DNA from: Spodoptera frugiperda
Taxonomy: Eukaryota; Arthropoda; Insecta; Lepidoptera; Noctuidae
Length of the DNA: 64,000 nucleotides
Assembly: GCF_023101765.2 (NCBI RefSeq)
Contig: NC_064213.1
Span: 11,036,001-11,100,000 of the forward strand
Direction: 5' to 3'
Shown here: one piece after another, positions 1-12,424 of the stretch
Layout: every line of letters begins with the position of its first letter
Position numbering within the stretch: position 1 is the first letter of the stretch
Position numbers and translations under genes: made by a program
Notes under the pieces: generated by a model
Told to the model about the DNA's origin: nothing
Database searches by the model: none
The model's input: only the letters and a program-made list of their open reading frames with translations

Positions 1-62
1 CCTCGCCCAAGGCGGGAGAAGTCATTGGATGATTTCCCCCCTCCAAAAAAACAAAAAAAAAG
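1..62 (+). repeat. 3' end of A-tailed repeat family R (SINE-like), cut by window edge
   Basis: The first bases match the 3' part of a family found about ten times in this window: a segment reading cctcgcccaaggcgggaga, then a 'tcattggatgat' box, a pyrimidine run and an A-rich tail. The other copies are at 37218, 50420, 50704, 52345, 55136, 56446, 57035, 60045 and 61340. The A-tail suggests retroposition, so I call it SINE-like. I see no clear tRNA-type promoter in it, and the family name is unknown to me. Confidence 0.75.
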
Positions 63-3000
63 GCAGAAGGTATTGCACATTGTTCAAGATGAGTTTCTTA
101 CTATAAATGAAATTACTGACATCCAGACCCCGACACACAATGTCTATTTCAAAATCTGAAAGCTCATCTGAAAATCAAATCAAGAAGTTCACGCTCCCGT
201 TTGAATCGATTAGACGAATGTAGCTCTGAGATAATCGATTACAGTATTAAAGATACATTGTATAAACACGTGACCTTTCTACAACTAAATTCAATTATCC
301 AAAAAAAGGAAACGTTATTTAGTTTCCAGACTACAGTTAAACCATTTAACTGGACTGAGCGACGAGAAACAACCTTAACCGAGTATTTTGTCTAGGAAAC
401 TCGGTCAAGGGCTGATTCGGAGCACGTTAGTGGAAGGCCGGCAAATTGCCTCAGGACAGGACAGCTGAGCTCTGAGCCTCGCCAGGGTTGCAAACATATT
501 CAGGATGGTCTTGTCATTTGTGTCTTAAGTTTAGTAGGTGGAATTTTGTTTTGCTTTGAAAGACTTGGAGAATATTTAGTTGGTGTAGGGCTTTTTATGT
601 GAGACGAGGACGAAATAAATACGGTGGCCTGCTTTTACTTTCCCATTCCTGGCAGAGGCACATACTACCCCATACTCCAGAGAAATGCCTCCTTAGTTAA
701 AGACACAATCTTTGAACGTCTGATGACAATCACGATCTGATGAATGAATCTAGACATCTTAATTAGTGTAAACCAAACGTGTAATCAATTAATCCTGCAG
801 CAAATCACAATCAGCATCAACCGTAATTGTCTGGCCGTGATAAGACATATCTCTAACAGTACTTGTACCTCAGATTGTTATGTAATGTAAACTGGGAGAT
901 GAATGATTATACGCCGCAGTACAGATTCCCTCAGCCCTCAGGCAGACGTCGGTGGAACACGCTTGTAGTTTATCAGTCAAGGCCAGCCTTAATTAACGTA
1001 TCCTTTGTTATCTTTCCATTTCATGATAACTGCCGTGTTCGTTGGTTCGATGTGATGCTGTCGGTTCTTTGGCTGACGTGGACGTGGTTTGAATGATTTT
1101 AGTTCAGTGGTTTTGAGTCAGGATTATTTTGTGTTTGATGTTTTGTCATCGATTTTTTTTCGATTTAAATATATTTAGGGTATGATATATGGACATAGTT
1201 GGACAAAATACTGCTGCTAGGGGTACAGACATGTCATTCTGTGTGCGATTTCTACGTGTTGACACATTCCAGATGAAAGCCTCAGTATGGGGTAAAATAA
1301 CTTGTAAATTACCTCAAGCAATTCTTTCAGAATAACAATCAGGTCTTGTGACGTAAACATATATGTGTGTCACAACCCAGTTAACGCGTGTTTGCTCATC
1401 TAACTGGTGTTTAATCAAAGGGAATATTTCATATTCCGAGTAAGAGTCGATTTTAATAAATTATTCGAGTCAACAACGGGGTGGAATGTTGGCGGTATTC
1501 AAACGACGCCAGCCATTGCCAGCGCTTGTTGCCGCTCAGCCACTCACCCTCTATTGTAATAAGCTTCGTAGAATTCCTCAAAATATTCCGTCCGATGTTT
1601 ATTCGTGAATATTTTCGTCTATGAATTGTTTATTCACTGTTTGTTGTGCCAGTGACGCGTCGCCACTTGAATTGTAGAATAGGGGCGCTTTTTTTGTCTC
1701 TAGAAAGTATTGCGTAATGTTTTTCTTTTGGTTTTGTCGATAAATAAACTGGAATTGTTATTGCTTGTATTCTGGATTTTGCTACATTTATTATGAACTA
1801 AAACAACAGAATATTTATTTCTTCTGACTATAAAGTTCCCTAGTTAATTTTATTCTAGAATAATACCTTTCCATAATAAAATCAATATTTCACGCAAAAG
1901 TCTCCCCGTGCTGCCGTTGCATAACATCATAAAACACAAATGGTTCGTTTCTCACCCTCCACTGATTTATACTCGTCGAACGCCGACGACATTTGTGCCA
2001 AACGACCTTAAAACCATCCTCTATCGGTGTTTCTTTCCAATTTGTTACGAATGTGACCCGTCATCCTGACCCTCGTAAACATACAGACAGTACTGTACTA
2101 TTCTTTATGGAATGTCAACAATCTCAATGAAATCCCATACATCAGATTATTACAGGAAAACCATCGTTATTGCGTTGGAATAAGGCGATATTCAAAACTT
2201 CTTTCTTCAAAGTTCTAAACACAGATATTTGCACTTTAAGAAAAGTATTGTTAAATCACAACCGTTTCTCACGTCTTAAGAGCAATGTGACAGAATATAT
2301 CTTAAAGAAACCCTACTTTTTCACGCAGGATTACTCCTCTAAGATGTCCTTTTTGATACGAGAAGGCTTATTTGGTCCTTCTAGGCTAAGCAGGGATTGA
2401 GTACCATGTCTTTTTACTAAGTCGTGAACACAGATTTAAGATATGACCAAGTGAACATAAACTGTATCATTATCTAAGTAACGCTCTGCACTGTTAAAAT
2501 TCTAAACTAATATATTTTTCTTTTCTTAAGTCAATACTCTAATAAATTGGCACCGGACTATAGTGAAACAGAAAGCCTCTTAGGAAGGTAATATTGCGTT
2601 GATTACTTCTTGAATACTTTTTACCCAATATTAGGAACAGGTATGAATAAGATGGAATTTAACGAAGTATGTAGGAATCGTAGCAGGTCTGTAGTTTGTA
2701 ATATCTTGAAATCCAAAATTTTTGGTAACATTCCATTTTTATGTTCGGATATAATTTAATGTCACTATGCGTTGCTATTGTATTTCTTGAAACTGGCCGT
2801 ACATAAGTAGCTGTTGGTTTATGGTTACACAGCTGTTCCGTATCACTGAGTGCGAAAGAAAGCAAACAGTCAGCGTTAGTATCGTTTATTGCGTAAAAGA
2901 TAAAGTTTATGGCTCGTTGCACGCCAACTTTTATGAATAGGCGCGCGGCACTCGCGGCTTGCCTGTAGATTGTATCGGAAACCCGAAACACCTGTAAGGC

Positions 3001-3660
3001 TTCCGAGATTATGTACTTCCAGTTAAGTATCGCCGTATCCAATGTCAAGTACCGTCACTACTTGATCGATAGCAGCAGCGTGTTGAAATTGTTTACGATT
3101 ATCGTTTTGTAATTGTTGTTATATTGATTTGTTGCTTGTTATTTACTCCTCATAGTTTATTTAATGCTCGTCGTTGATAGGTGTGCTTGTTATTTGTAAC
3201 TTTATGTTTATGAAAACAGTATCCATGCATGTAATTCGAGGACGTTAATCCTGCCGATCAAACAAGTTCCTCTGGGTTTACGTCGGCTACGTGACTTACT
3301 GAAGTAACTCGTAAACTGAATTACGCTGAAAACACTCTTGATGTTGTTCCTGCTTTGAATACTTTTGTTCATTTTATATGAATACAACTCGATGATTTAT
3401 TCATCAAACTTGTAAACTGTCATAAATTGCGGTTCCCTTATAATGGCGCACTGGCACCGCGCCACCTCGGTACCGACTCTTGAATATGTTAGGGTTAGGT
3501 ACTTAAAATATATCGAGCGAACTCTATTGGATATACTGTGTTGATGTGGCTTATACGGGCTATAGCTAACGGAAGAACCTATGACGCAAACCAATATACC
3601 ACTCCATCCCAACCTTTCCTTACTCCTATCCTATCCTCAAATGACCCTTTTCCTCCCCAG
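63..3660. other. Gene-free stretch upstream of the first exon
   Basis: AT-rich sequence with no exon I can support. Open frames at 201-395, 863-1096, 2170-2400 and 2659-3048 (minus, no ATG start) lack flanking splice sites, codon bias or recognisable similarity. One tRNA-like repeat is noted separately at 1481-1556. If the exon at 3661 belongs to a gene that begins before the window, this stretch is intron. Confidence 0.6.
1481..1556 (-). repeat. tRNA-like (SINE head) fragment
   Basis: On the minus strand a box-A-like TGGCTGAGCGG is followed about 35-40 nt later by a weak box-B-like GTTTGAATACC, the spacing of an internal RNA polymerase III promoter. It does not fold into an evident complete tRNA in my reading, so a decayed tRNA-derived SINE head is more likely than a functional tRNA gene. 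Confidence 0.35.
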
Positions 3661-4463
3661 GCCCTGCAGGGATCTCCAAGGGTGTCTGCAGAAAGCCGCA
3701 CGGTACTTCAACCACGTCGGCTTCAGTTTCGGATTTAGACGACACAGAAAAGGAATTTGAAGTCAAGGAAAAGTCCTCATGCCAGAAGAAAGGCTACTTT
3801 CAGCGAGGCAGACAAAAAATTAAAAGAACCCTGTCTCCTCTGTATGTGCGGCTCAGTCGCAGTAGACCCAGCTCAGAGACGAGGTCAGAGATACCCAGTA
3901 AATTGAGCTTGTCTGACGAAGATCTACCGCTGTGTGAAGATGTGCCAAGCATGTCACCAGCGCTCTCACAGCGGAGATTGTCGCTGCCGTCACCGCTGCC
4001 CCCATTGCTGCCGCCACCGCTGCCCCCACTGCTGCTACCACCGCTGCCCCCACCGCTGCCCCCACCGCTGCCCCCACTGCTGCCGCCACTGTGTCCGCCA
4101 CAGCTGCCGCCGGCGATTTCGTCGTGCACGCTGTCGTCGAGCCAGCCGTGCACGCTGTCGTCAAGCCATCCATGCGGGATGTCGCTGGGCCAGCCGTGCA
4201 CGCTGTCGTCGAGCCACCCGTGCGCGATGTCGCTGGGCCAGGAGTGCGAGCTGCCGCCGTGCACGTGTCCGCCGCCGGAATCACTGACGCGCCCGGTGCC
4301 GCCGAGCACGCTGCCGCCGTGCACGTGCCCCCCGACCTCGGTGGCGACTGTGCTCACCCGGTGGGATAACCTGCTCGTGGTGCTGGTATGTGCCACTCTG
4401 ATAACCCTCATGCTGTCCTCTCCCTTGTCGGTCTTTTTTGGGCGACGGGAGAGGCGAAGATAA
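3661..4463 (+). CDS. Terminal exon of an unrecognised protein with Pro-rich region and C-terminal membrane anchor
   Basis: A strong acceptor (tttcctccccag, ending 3660) opens a frame of 266 codons to a TAA at 4461-4463. The exon starts with two bases completing a codon begun upstream. In order the encoded tail has: a Ser/Thr/acidic and Lys-rich stretch (residues 1-50), an Arg/Ser-rich stretch (KIKRTLSP, RLSRSRPSSE), a Leu/Pro repeat region (about 107-150), Cys-containing repeats of the type CTLSSSHPC.MSLGQ (about 155-195), and a hydrophobic segment at about 237-256 (LLVVLVCATLITLMLSS) followed by the basic end GRRERRR. That layout suits a tail-anchored membrane protein with a long cytosolic region. 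The GC content is far above the surroundings. I do not recognise the family, and earlier exons were not found, so they are probably upstream of the window. Frames open on the opposite strand are by-products of the repeats. Confidence 0.7.
3978..4250 (+). repeat. In-exon tandem repeats: Leu/Pro codons and a 48-bp Cys-containing unit
   Basis: From about 3978 to 4100 the exon is a run of ctgccccca/ctgccgcca-type codons giving PLPPLLPP repeats. From about 4116 to 4245 a 48-bp unit (ctgtcgtc.agcca.cc then atgtcgctgggccag) occurs about twice in full, with a partial copy before it. Unit lengths are multiples of three, so copy-number change would keep the frame; expect length variation between alleles. 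Confidence 0.75.
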
Positions 4464-4523
4464 GTGTAAATAATATATTGTATTTTACTTTTGAACTTTT
4501 TTGTTTTTATTATTTTTTTTGTG

Positions 4524-4529
4524 AATAAA
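4524..4529 (+). terminator. Poly(A) signal AATAAA of the 3661 exon
   Basis: AATAAA lies 61 nt after the TAA stop, within an AT-rich short 3' UTR. It supports reading 3661-4463 as a terminal exon. Confidence 0.6.
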
Positions 4530-4539
4530 TGTGTAAGAT

Positions 4540-7500
4540 TCAGGTGTAAAAATACTATTTTGAAATCAGGAATTTAACGTACAACAAGATAACAAGAAGC
4601 GTGCTTCAATGAAGTTGGTAGACGACAGTAGTCAAACTTTTAGAGACACTTAAAACAAGGCCCCCAACATTGCTGGAGGTTGGAGTTATCGCAGCAATAA
4701 ACTACTAAGTGGCTGTTAGGTAATCTGCGTGTAAAAGGATCGTTTAGTTACCGATACCTGGGCTGAGTGGCTGAGGTATCGGTGACGGGCTGACGGGCTG
4801 ACGGTATCTCGTGTCTATCTGCAATATTGTTATTGAACATCACTTAAGTAATTGAAGCCGCTGCGCGCTGGGTCACTGCGGCGCGTCTGCGCTGACCTTA
4901 ACACGAACCACGGAATGTATACTATGCTAATATTGCTTGGTGCGCACGTATACCTGTTTCGTTACTTTGTTTTTGTTTATTATTGAACTGGTTTGTGATT
5001 GTCCACGTGACATTGATTTGTACTGAGACCCCTAAATTAAATGGTCCCTTGTACATCAGCTGTAATAGTCGTGACAATGTGGAACTGTTTTAAAAAATCG
5101 AAAGAAGATTATTTCTTTATTTTACACAGCTGCTGATTTACATGTATAGAGGAAAGGAACGAAGCTAATCCTTTGCCAATAACCACAAGTTTATCTTGTT
5201 ATTACTTGGAAAATGCCATAAAAGCAACATGGCAGCTAGCAGCTACTTCATATGCGTCGCCTGTGCTGGAAGTCAGCTGAGTCCAATGTTGTAACTTGTA
5301 TCTATAGTGGTTTTGTACATACACCTCTCTGTTTAGTGTAATGGTTGTTCCGAGTTTGGATTACATCTAAACCTTCCCAAAATGTACGAAATTTAGATTA
5401 AATCTCACGGTATCCCTACAATAGTATTGCTCGTTATGCCACTTTCAGCCCGCATTAGGTTCAATGTGTAACCAGCCTAATTTCATTTATTGAACGTAAT
5501 TCCGAAGCTTTTTACTTCTGAGAATTACCCAGTGGATAACTCGGTGAGTCTCTAGATTTATTTAATAAGAGTAGAATGTATTTATATGGACTTTTCCTTT
5601 TAGTGTTTTTCTTTTAGAGATGAATATGATATGAGTAGCTGTTGGTTTTGTGATAATTTTATCAGCAAATTCAGCAATGCTTCTGAAGACTTATACCAAT
5701 ATTTTTACTTACGGATTTTTATTAGTACTTTGACACGGCCAATCACCATTCTCTGTTCTACCTTCTAAAACTGCAGTGTTCATTCACTAAATAAAACACG
5801 GTTGATTCAATTTACCTAATATAGAACCTGAGTAAGTCGTGAGTTTGTAAAGACGACACAGCGCATGTAACGGTATGCTCCACGTGACTCATTGCATCAG
5901 ACGACCGGCTGTGATTTATTTGCTAGCCGGTTCATACTCGTTTGATACTTGGTCGATTATACAGGTATGAATATCGTGTAGTGTAAAATCATATCTGAAT
6001 CTGTAGTAAACAGATGTTCAACATAATTATAATCGGCGAGAAACATCTATTTAAAAACCTTAGTAATTGTTTTACAAGACACGTGAATTATTTTGGCAGA
6101 ACATAAATATTAGGGTTTACCAGTGCGAATTCTAATCATGTACGTAAACACCTCAATTACTTTGAATTACCATCACCAAATTCAATCACTATTTAAATAA
6201 TTAAATCCCATCCTCAGCAGTTTGTCCTAATAAAAGAAGCTAATTAAATGAGAAAAGTTAAGCCCTTGAAACGGGCCAGTGGGACAAAACAAGTCTCATT
6301 TGTAATCAGTACTTGAACTAACAAAATGAACACAACTTTTATAGTTTCACTTTAATTGCGGGCTCGAGGCGTGGCGGGCGACCCAGTGACGTCTTCACAA
6401 AGGGACCTCATTACTGTCCTTTTTAAATAGATGTCCCTCATCAACATGCTTAATGTTCCTCGACCAGAGGAGTGACAGACATGTCACTGCTCAAAAGACA
6501 TTCTCAGAGGGCCGAGGTTGCAGATAAAGCTGTCTTGTATTGTCAAAATTGTTTAGTGTATTATCAACTCTATTACATTGTGTTACAGTTGTATTGTAGC
6601 TGTGTGATGTGCGTCTGTACTTACATAGAGATGCTGTTCTTGAAACATGAATGGTAGCACAGGAAATGTACGGGGTATACCATATAACATGGTGTTCTCA
6701 GTGTAGCCTATAGTAGGTATGTCTGTGGTCTGACTAGTTCATATTTCACACAAAGATAAACTCTGTAGTATAGGGGGTAGATTCGAGAATCCAACAAAAT
6801 GGTGGTACTAATGTTTTTGGTACTAAAACTATTATTATACTTACTATTATTACAAACTGACAAAGCTTAGGTCTTCTCGTCACGCCCGTATCAGACATGC
6901 TGACTTCATGGAAAGACATTTACAATTTACATTTACAACTCCCAAAGCAGTTATTATCATTGCTGAATTATTTAGGGTAACAAGTCCAGTTAATCGGAAT
7001 ATTGTTGTTTTTCCAAGTGGGCGGCTTGGTACGCCCACCGGGGTATTATGATTCATAGAACAATAGTTCGAAATACTTAGGAGCTTTTACTAATTGGTTA
7101 ATTTTGTTAGTGATAAAGGAGCAAACGGTTTTTGAAGGTTTCTGTTGTTGTTATATTTGGAAGGTCTCGAGAGATTATCTGCTGTTACTTTCTTGCTATG
7201 ACTTTATTTTTTTAACTGAGATATAGTTAATATTGCTCCACGAGTCTTCTTTTTGGTCGTTTCCCTCACTACTAAGGATCGCGACTCCCTCTGGTTTTGT
7301 TCACTAGATTTTCCCACTTAACTTATTCCGTTACTTGATGCATTTCCACATTCATGGGTATCTCCAGCTCCAGACAGTCCCCTTTATGGGACACCGGTCA
7401 CTATAAGTCTACCACGAGTACTCCGACCGAAATGTTACTTAACGTTAATCGGTTTTTCAACTTCTCTCTTATTTACATGAATATCTTCATTTTCTTCAAC

Positions 7501-10500
7501 ACAATTTTCATTTTCTATCTTCCAGCTTTTCTTATGATAAAAGAAACTTCAGTTTTATACTGAAGTATCTTTCAAACATAATCCCGTGTGCAAGATACAG
7601 ACGTATGTAGTGGGTATCGATTTAACAGAGAACTCACTGGAGCGGAACATTCGCTTTGTAGGAAATCGGTGCATTGAGAAAATGTGAACACATTGCTTAT
7701 AACATAGACGATAAACCTTTTATCCCACAAAGGGGTTGGCAAAGCTGCTCGTGTTGAATGTTAACAATTTCTTATTGAACGATTGATATTGTTTTTGAGT
7801 CCTATAATAACCACTTCTCCTTACAGAGGATGAGGTTACTGCCTAACACCAAATACAAAAAAAATCGAATACCAATCAAAAGTCCCACTTATACTTGGAT
7901 CTAGAAATTAAACCCTTACTGCTGCTTACTCAGCAGTTAAGTTTGCAACCACTTGACAAACGACATTCCAGTTGGAAATATTTCCAGGAACTTCACCAGC
8001 AACTTTGGTACTCCAGAATAGTGCACATGACCCAAAAACTAAAGGGCAGTAGAGCAAACTGCCGGCTTTAAAGCAAAGTGCTCTATTGTCTGTACTACAG
8101 ACCGGCGCGGGACGGGAACGGGGCGGAATCGGCACTGGGATGTATTCATACAACTGTTCCGTGGAAATGTCAGCTATGAAGCCTTTGTTGTGCTTTTGAT
8201 TCTGATTTATGTAGGAGCCATGTCGATTCAAATTGTGTAATCGGATTTTGATTTTGTCAGCGAAGCCTATTCGAAATATTACTAGCAGTGGGATTTAAAA
8301 TAGGTTTTGATGTTTGGTGTTATTTCATAGATATATTATTTTTATGTATTTATTTTTCAATATCTTGATGTATTTTCTCCCATCTGGGTATTGTAACTAT
8401 AATCTCCAATCGCCTGCAAAGCGTTGAGATTAGATCCCGCCGTGAATTTTTAGAAACGTGTCTTCAATAAATAAATTATACAGCAGTCAATTGTATAAAA
8501 CTGTGTATAAACATACAAACAAACAATCTAAGCAGTATAGCCAATTGCCACTAACATCACGTATCTAATCCTCAGCGGGTTAAGCAGAGGTCGTTGTGTA
8601 CATTACTGTTGCGACTCGCGACGCCATATTAAATCCCATGTGAGAAGGGAAGCTGTTTACTGTTACTCATCGGTACTCCGTGAAAGCTTTTTAATTAGAA
8701 ATGCGGTAATAAACGCTATTCATATTGGAGTTTCATTAGACATCTGGTGAGAATTTCAACTAAAATCTTATGGACAACTCTCTTCAAATGGTTATCGTTT
8801 GCCAGAAATAACCCATACCGTAACTGACATGTAAATGGGTGTTTCTTCAAGAAACTGTAACTTTTATTTAATAAATCATTATTTCCCCGCGTTGTTAAGC
8901 ATCGTGGTAGTTTATAATCACATTTATTTTGATTGTATTGGTTGAGAGAAATGTCACAGCTTAGTTTTTTTAAATCAAATTTTGAGTTTCAATTGGCAGT
9001 ATTGTTAACTTTTGGTTGAAGATAATGACACCGTTAACTTCTTTTTGTGTTATTTTTTTGAAAAATCATCAAAATATACCATACAGTCAGAGAACCAGCA
9101 GCCATCTTTTAAAACCGCGTCATACACGGAGTTTTCTAAACAAATAAAAACACGGTATTGTCTCATGTACAGGGTGGTTTGTTTCCCAACTCGCATCACG
9201 GCACAAGACATACAACCACATTCGTCTTTATTACACTCCTGCAATGTAACTTTAGCTTAAACTTTTACTACACTTGTAAATTTTACGTAATATTCCTAGT
9301 CTGTTTAATGTTACCTAGTACTTAAGTACACAAGTTATTAAGTTAATTGTTCGTAAAAGAAAAGTTTATTCCAAGGTAAACGCCGTAGGACAAAAATGCC
9401 AGGTTAGAAGTTTAATGTACTCGAATAAATAATGTGTTCATAAAAGTTAGAGAAAAACAAAGAAAACTTACTTTGACCTTCTTATAGACGCTAGGAATTT
9501 ATTTACCTATCGTATCTTTCTAATACGTAGGAGAATGTAAAGAATACCTTCCACCCGACACGGTGAAGGTGATGGAATGGTCATACGAGCCAAGATTTAC
9601 ATTGTACAGCTATTTTGAACCTTATTCGCGTAAATATTTAACAGCTGAATTGCGTACATTTTCAACACTAGCGGGTTACGTAAGCGGATAGATATATAAG
9701 GTGGATATTGGAGTAGACAGGCTAAATCTGCAAGTATTCCCTCGTTATTAAGAAAGTTCGCGAGCACTCGAGAGATTCGACAAGCCCTCGTTCATCCATC
9801 TTTGAAGATTTGGTGAAAGAATATTTTTTATTTCATAACAAGTTCAGGATTTATCATCTGTTATTAGAGAATGTTTGAGAATATTTTGAATAGAAATATT
9901 TCCTTCTTTAGTCCAAAACTGTGTCATAGCATCACTTTTTGAAGAGACAACACATGTTATTGTTGTAACCTAAAACAATTTTCCATGTATTTTCCAAACA
10001 CAGTCTATTTCAGTACAATATCCGATATTCCCAGCATTCAATCAACATCAATTTCCTAGGAATGATGCGGGGACATCAATTTGTCACGACGTAACCTGTG
10101 TTTGGAGCGGGGACCGCAAAATATTGATGCTAGCCGGAACTGTGCGGCTTCCAATGGCCCGGTGATGGCAGGATGCGGGGCTGTAGGTACCACGGGAACT
10201 GTACAATACAAGCTGGGCTGTTCTACTTTGGTGACGCATTTTGCGGCTATTTTTGGGGACTGTTTTGTTTCTTCTTTGTGCATTAATTTGACCGCAGACA
10301 GGGAGTTTAGCTGTCAAAAACTGGTTACAGATTTATCACAATACCAAACTGTTGGAATCAAAACACATTCTGACAACATCTCTAATAAACACAAATATTG
10401 ATCTGATATAGCAAAAAGCCTATCTAGATCGTCTGGGACAAAAGCCTGTTTGTCATCCGCCGGTGTTCTAACGTCCAACTCACAAAAATAGGTCAAAGTC

Positions 10501-10849
10501 GTCCTAGCGGAAAGAAGTTTTTGCCAAATTTATGCCTTTTGACCCTCGTACTAAAAGCTGAAGGGATGAACAAAAAGGCTTTTAACTTAATCTCTTTGTT
10601 AGACAGGACAAACATTTGTAGGTCTGCTGTTATTATAAGTGGAAGCAAATGTTTGTTTCGTAGCATCTCAGTGGAATTATCTAATACTAAAATGTAAGAA
10701 ACCTACCTAGTTCCAGTACCAATAAAAGCATTGTAACAATATCCTCCTGCTATCTCACATAGCCACTTAATTCCATTGGACACTAAACAGCACCAAATAA
10801 TGCCCCCGATTAGCCAATAATTAGTTTAGGGATGAAACGTAGGATTACC
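4540..10849. other. Gene-free intergenic or intronic stretch
   Basis: About 6.3 kb of AT-rich DNA without a supportable gene. Around 7700-7830 (minus) there is a decayed piece of a lepidopteran SINE 3' end (ccttttatcccacaaagggg; compare 51181-51345). Open frames at 7926-8231 (minus) and 10081-10401 (plus) are locally GC-richer, but have no convincing splice context or known domain. The PRELI-domain exons expected upstream of the SEC14L gene were not recognised here. Confidence 0.5.
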
Positions 10850-10857
10850 CGTCTATA

Positions 10858-11022
10858 CAGTGCCGGCGTAGGGGCCACTGACACCCCGGGCGAAAATATT
10901 ATGGCGCCCACTTGAGGGAAGCATTATCAAGTGTCAGTAGTAGTTTTTCATTTTATTGGCGCCCCTCAGACTTTGTCGCCCTGGGCCATCGGCCCATGTC
11001 GCCCCCACTAACGCCGGCACTG
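10858..11022. mobile_element. 165-bp hAT-type MITE
   Basis: Terminal inverted repeats begin and end with CAGTGCCGGCGT (12 bp identical, imperfect beyond). The element is flanked by perfect 8-bp direct repeats CGTCTATA at 10850-10857 and 11023-11030. Eight-base target duplications and CAG-type termini are the hallmark of hAT transposons. It is too short to encode a transposase, so it is non-autonomous. Confidence 0.9.
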
Positions 11023-11030
11023 CGTCTATA

Positions 11031-12320
11031 GTAATTATAGTTACAGGTCCCAGTAATGTATGTAATGCTTTTTGAGATGTAATCACTTATACGATTTATC
11101 ATTAAAAGTGCTAGCTAAGGAGTTTGGATCCTTTTCTTATAATAATTGTACGTTCCATACTAGTTGATAAGCACAATTTGTTACAAGTGTAGGCGCGTGG
11201 GCGGCCGCCGCCACGCCGCGTCCGTCGCCAGGGAATGGAGACTTGCGCTGATAATGTATATTGATGGGTCCCCAAGGATCGGTTGAATGCCTCCCTGCGA
11301 TATATGAACTATCTAGACCTGCCCTAATGGATTATTCTGATTTATGCCACAGGGCATTTTGTAAAATGCGTTGCTAAGCGAAAATCTCGGGAACAACAAA
11401 ACCGTTTTTCGTTTTTGTTAATGTGGAAATTAGAACAAGACCAATAAGTGAAATATTACATTCGATATTTGTGAAGCAAATAACATTCATGTTGTTTGTA
11501 TTATTATACAAAACAAATATTATAAAATGATGCTTACCTTTAACACTACATTTCATACAGAAACGGATAAACTTTTAACAAGCTGTTGCCTGTAGTTAAC
11601 TGCAGTTTATCTAAACTTTGGTATCCTGGAGCGAGTTAACGGGTTTCTCGACCTTCTGTACTTGACTTGACTGCAGTGTACCAGGCCTTGGAACTTTCTT
11701 GACCCTGGCTGGAGCAGCTGAAGTTTGTTTACTGTTTACTGGACAAACAGTTATTACCTTAATGATTTGCGTCACAGTGTAAATGACGTACAATGGCGAT
11801 CTGATTTTGTTTTGCCAAGAACCGATACTAGCGGCCAAGGGGCCGATCGTATCAAGTATCATGTATAATCAATCAACAACAAGCTTTCTACGATCGGTAG
11901 CTGCTGTCATGTTAGCTTCCTGATTGACTAATAGTGAGTTATGATGGTCTAGCTGCTCTTCAGATACCGCATCGATTGGATGGCTCGGCAAATTATTTGT
12001 TGATTTCACTTTGTTTTGTTTACGTTTGCTTTGTTTTGTTTAAAGTGCCAATTGGTTCTCATTTTTAAACGGTGTTATTGAGCTTCACCTGTTTGTTGGT
12101 TTGGGTCAATTTAATAATTGGTATTTAACGCCCTTCCTGCCGCCCGATCGGTCAGATATTTGGTGCTTACCTACTCTTAATTTTGATGACCATACGAAAT
12201 CGGGGTGATTGAAATCTTTTAACATAAAACATATTTTTATGTATTAGGTACTTATTTAAACTTTGTTATTACGCGATCCTTTCATTATAAAGCGAAAACT
12301 GTTTTCATTTTGTAGCATAT
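11031..12320. other. No gene seen
   Basis: AT-rich DNA with a short GC-rich patch near 11190-11240 (contains gcggccgc). A minus-strand open frame of 83 codons at 11611-11862 has plausible-looking composition but no recognised domain or splice support. Confidence 0.45.
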
Positions 12321-12324
12321 CGAG

Positions 12325-12424
12325 AAAATTCGAAATACCTGAGGGATCGGTCAATTCGAGTAGTCATCGATGGCTGCTCGTCTGACCAATTTGGCATCAA
12401 CGCCGGAGTTCCTCAGGGGTCAGT
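12325..12424 (+). mobile_element. CR1/jockey-like LINE, 5' part of the fragment (reverse transcriptase)
   Basis: From about 12325 the + strand reads YLRDRSIRVVIDG...FGINAGVPQGS, the thumb-side region and the conserved PQGS motif of a non-LTR reverse transcriptase. The frame breaks at 12424 because another element has inserted. It resumes exactly at 13719 with LSATLFLLHINDLL and the catalytic GYADD box. The exact 5' end is uncertain; the copy is strongly 5' truncated. Confidence 0.8.

Noticed and set aside
2659..3048. 129-codon minus-strand frame
   Set aside because: No ATG start in context, no splice or poly(A) support, no recognised motif; length compatible with chance.
3800..4411. Long minus-strand open frames (203 and 143 codons) and extra + frames over the GC-rich exon
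   Set aside because: They mirror the Leu/Pro and Cys repeats of the + strand exon, giving Gly/Ser or Ala/Thr low-complexity. The + frame has the acceptor, stop and poly(A) signal.
7926..8231. 101-codon minus-strand frame with PVPIPPRSRPAP stretch
   Set aside because: Locally GC-rich, but no homology I recognise, no splice sites fitting an exon, no poly(A) signal in place.
10081..10401. 106-codon + frame
   Set aside because: No known domain; overlapping frames on the other strand are equally open, so composition alone explains it.
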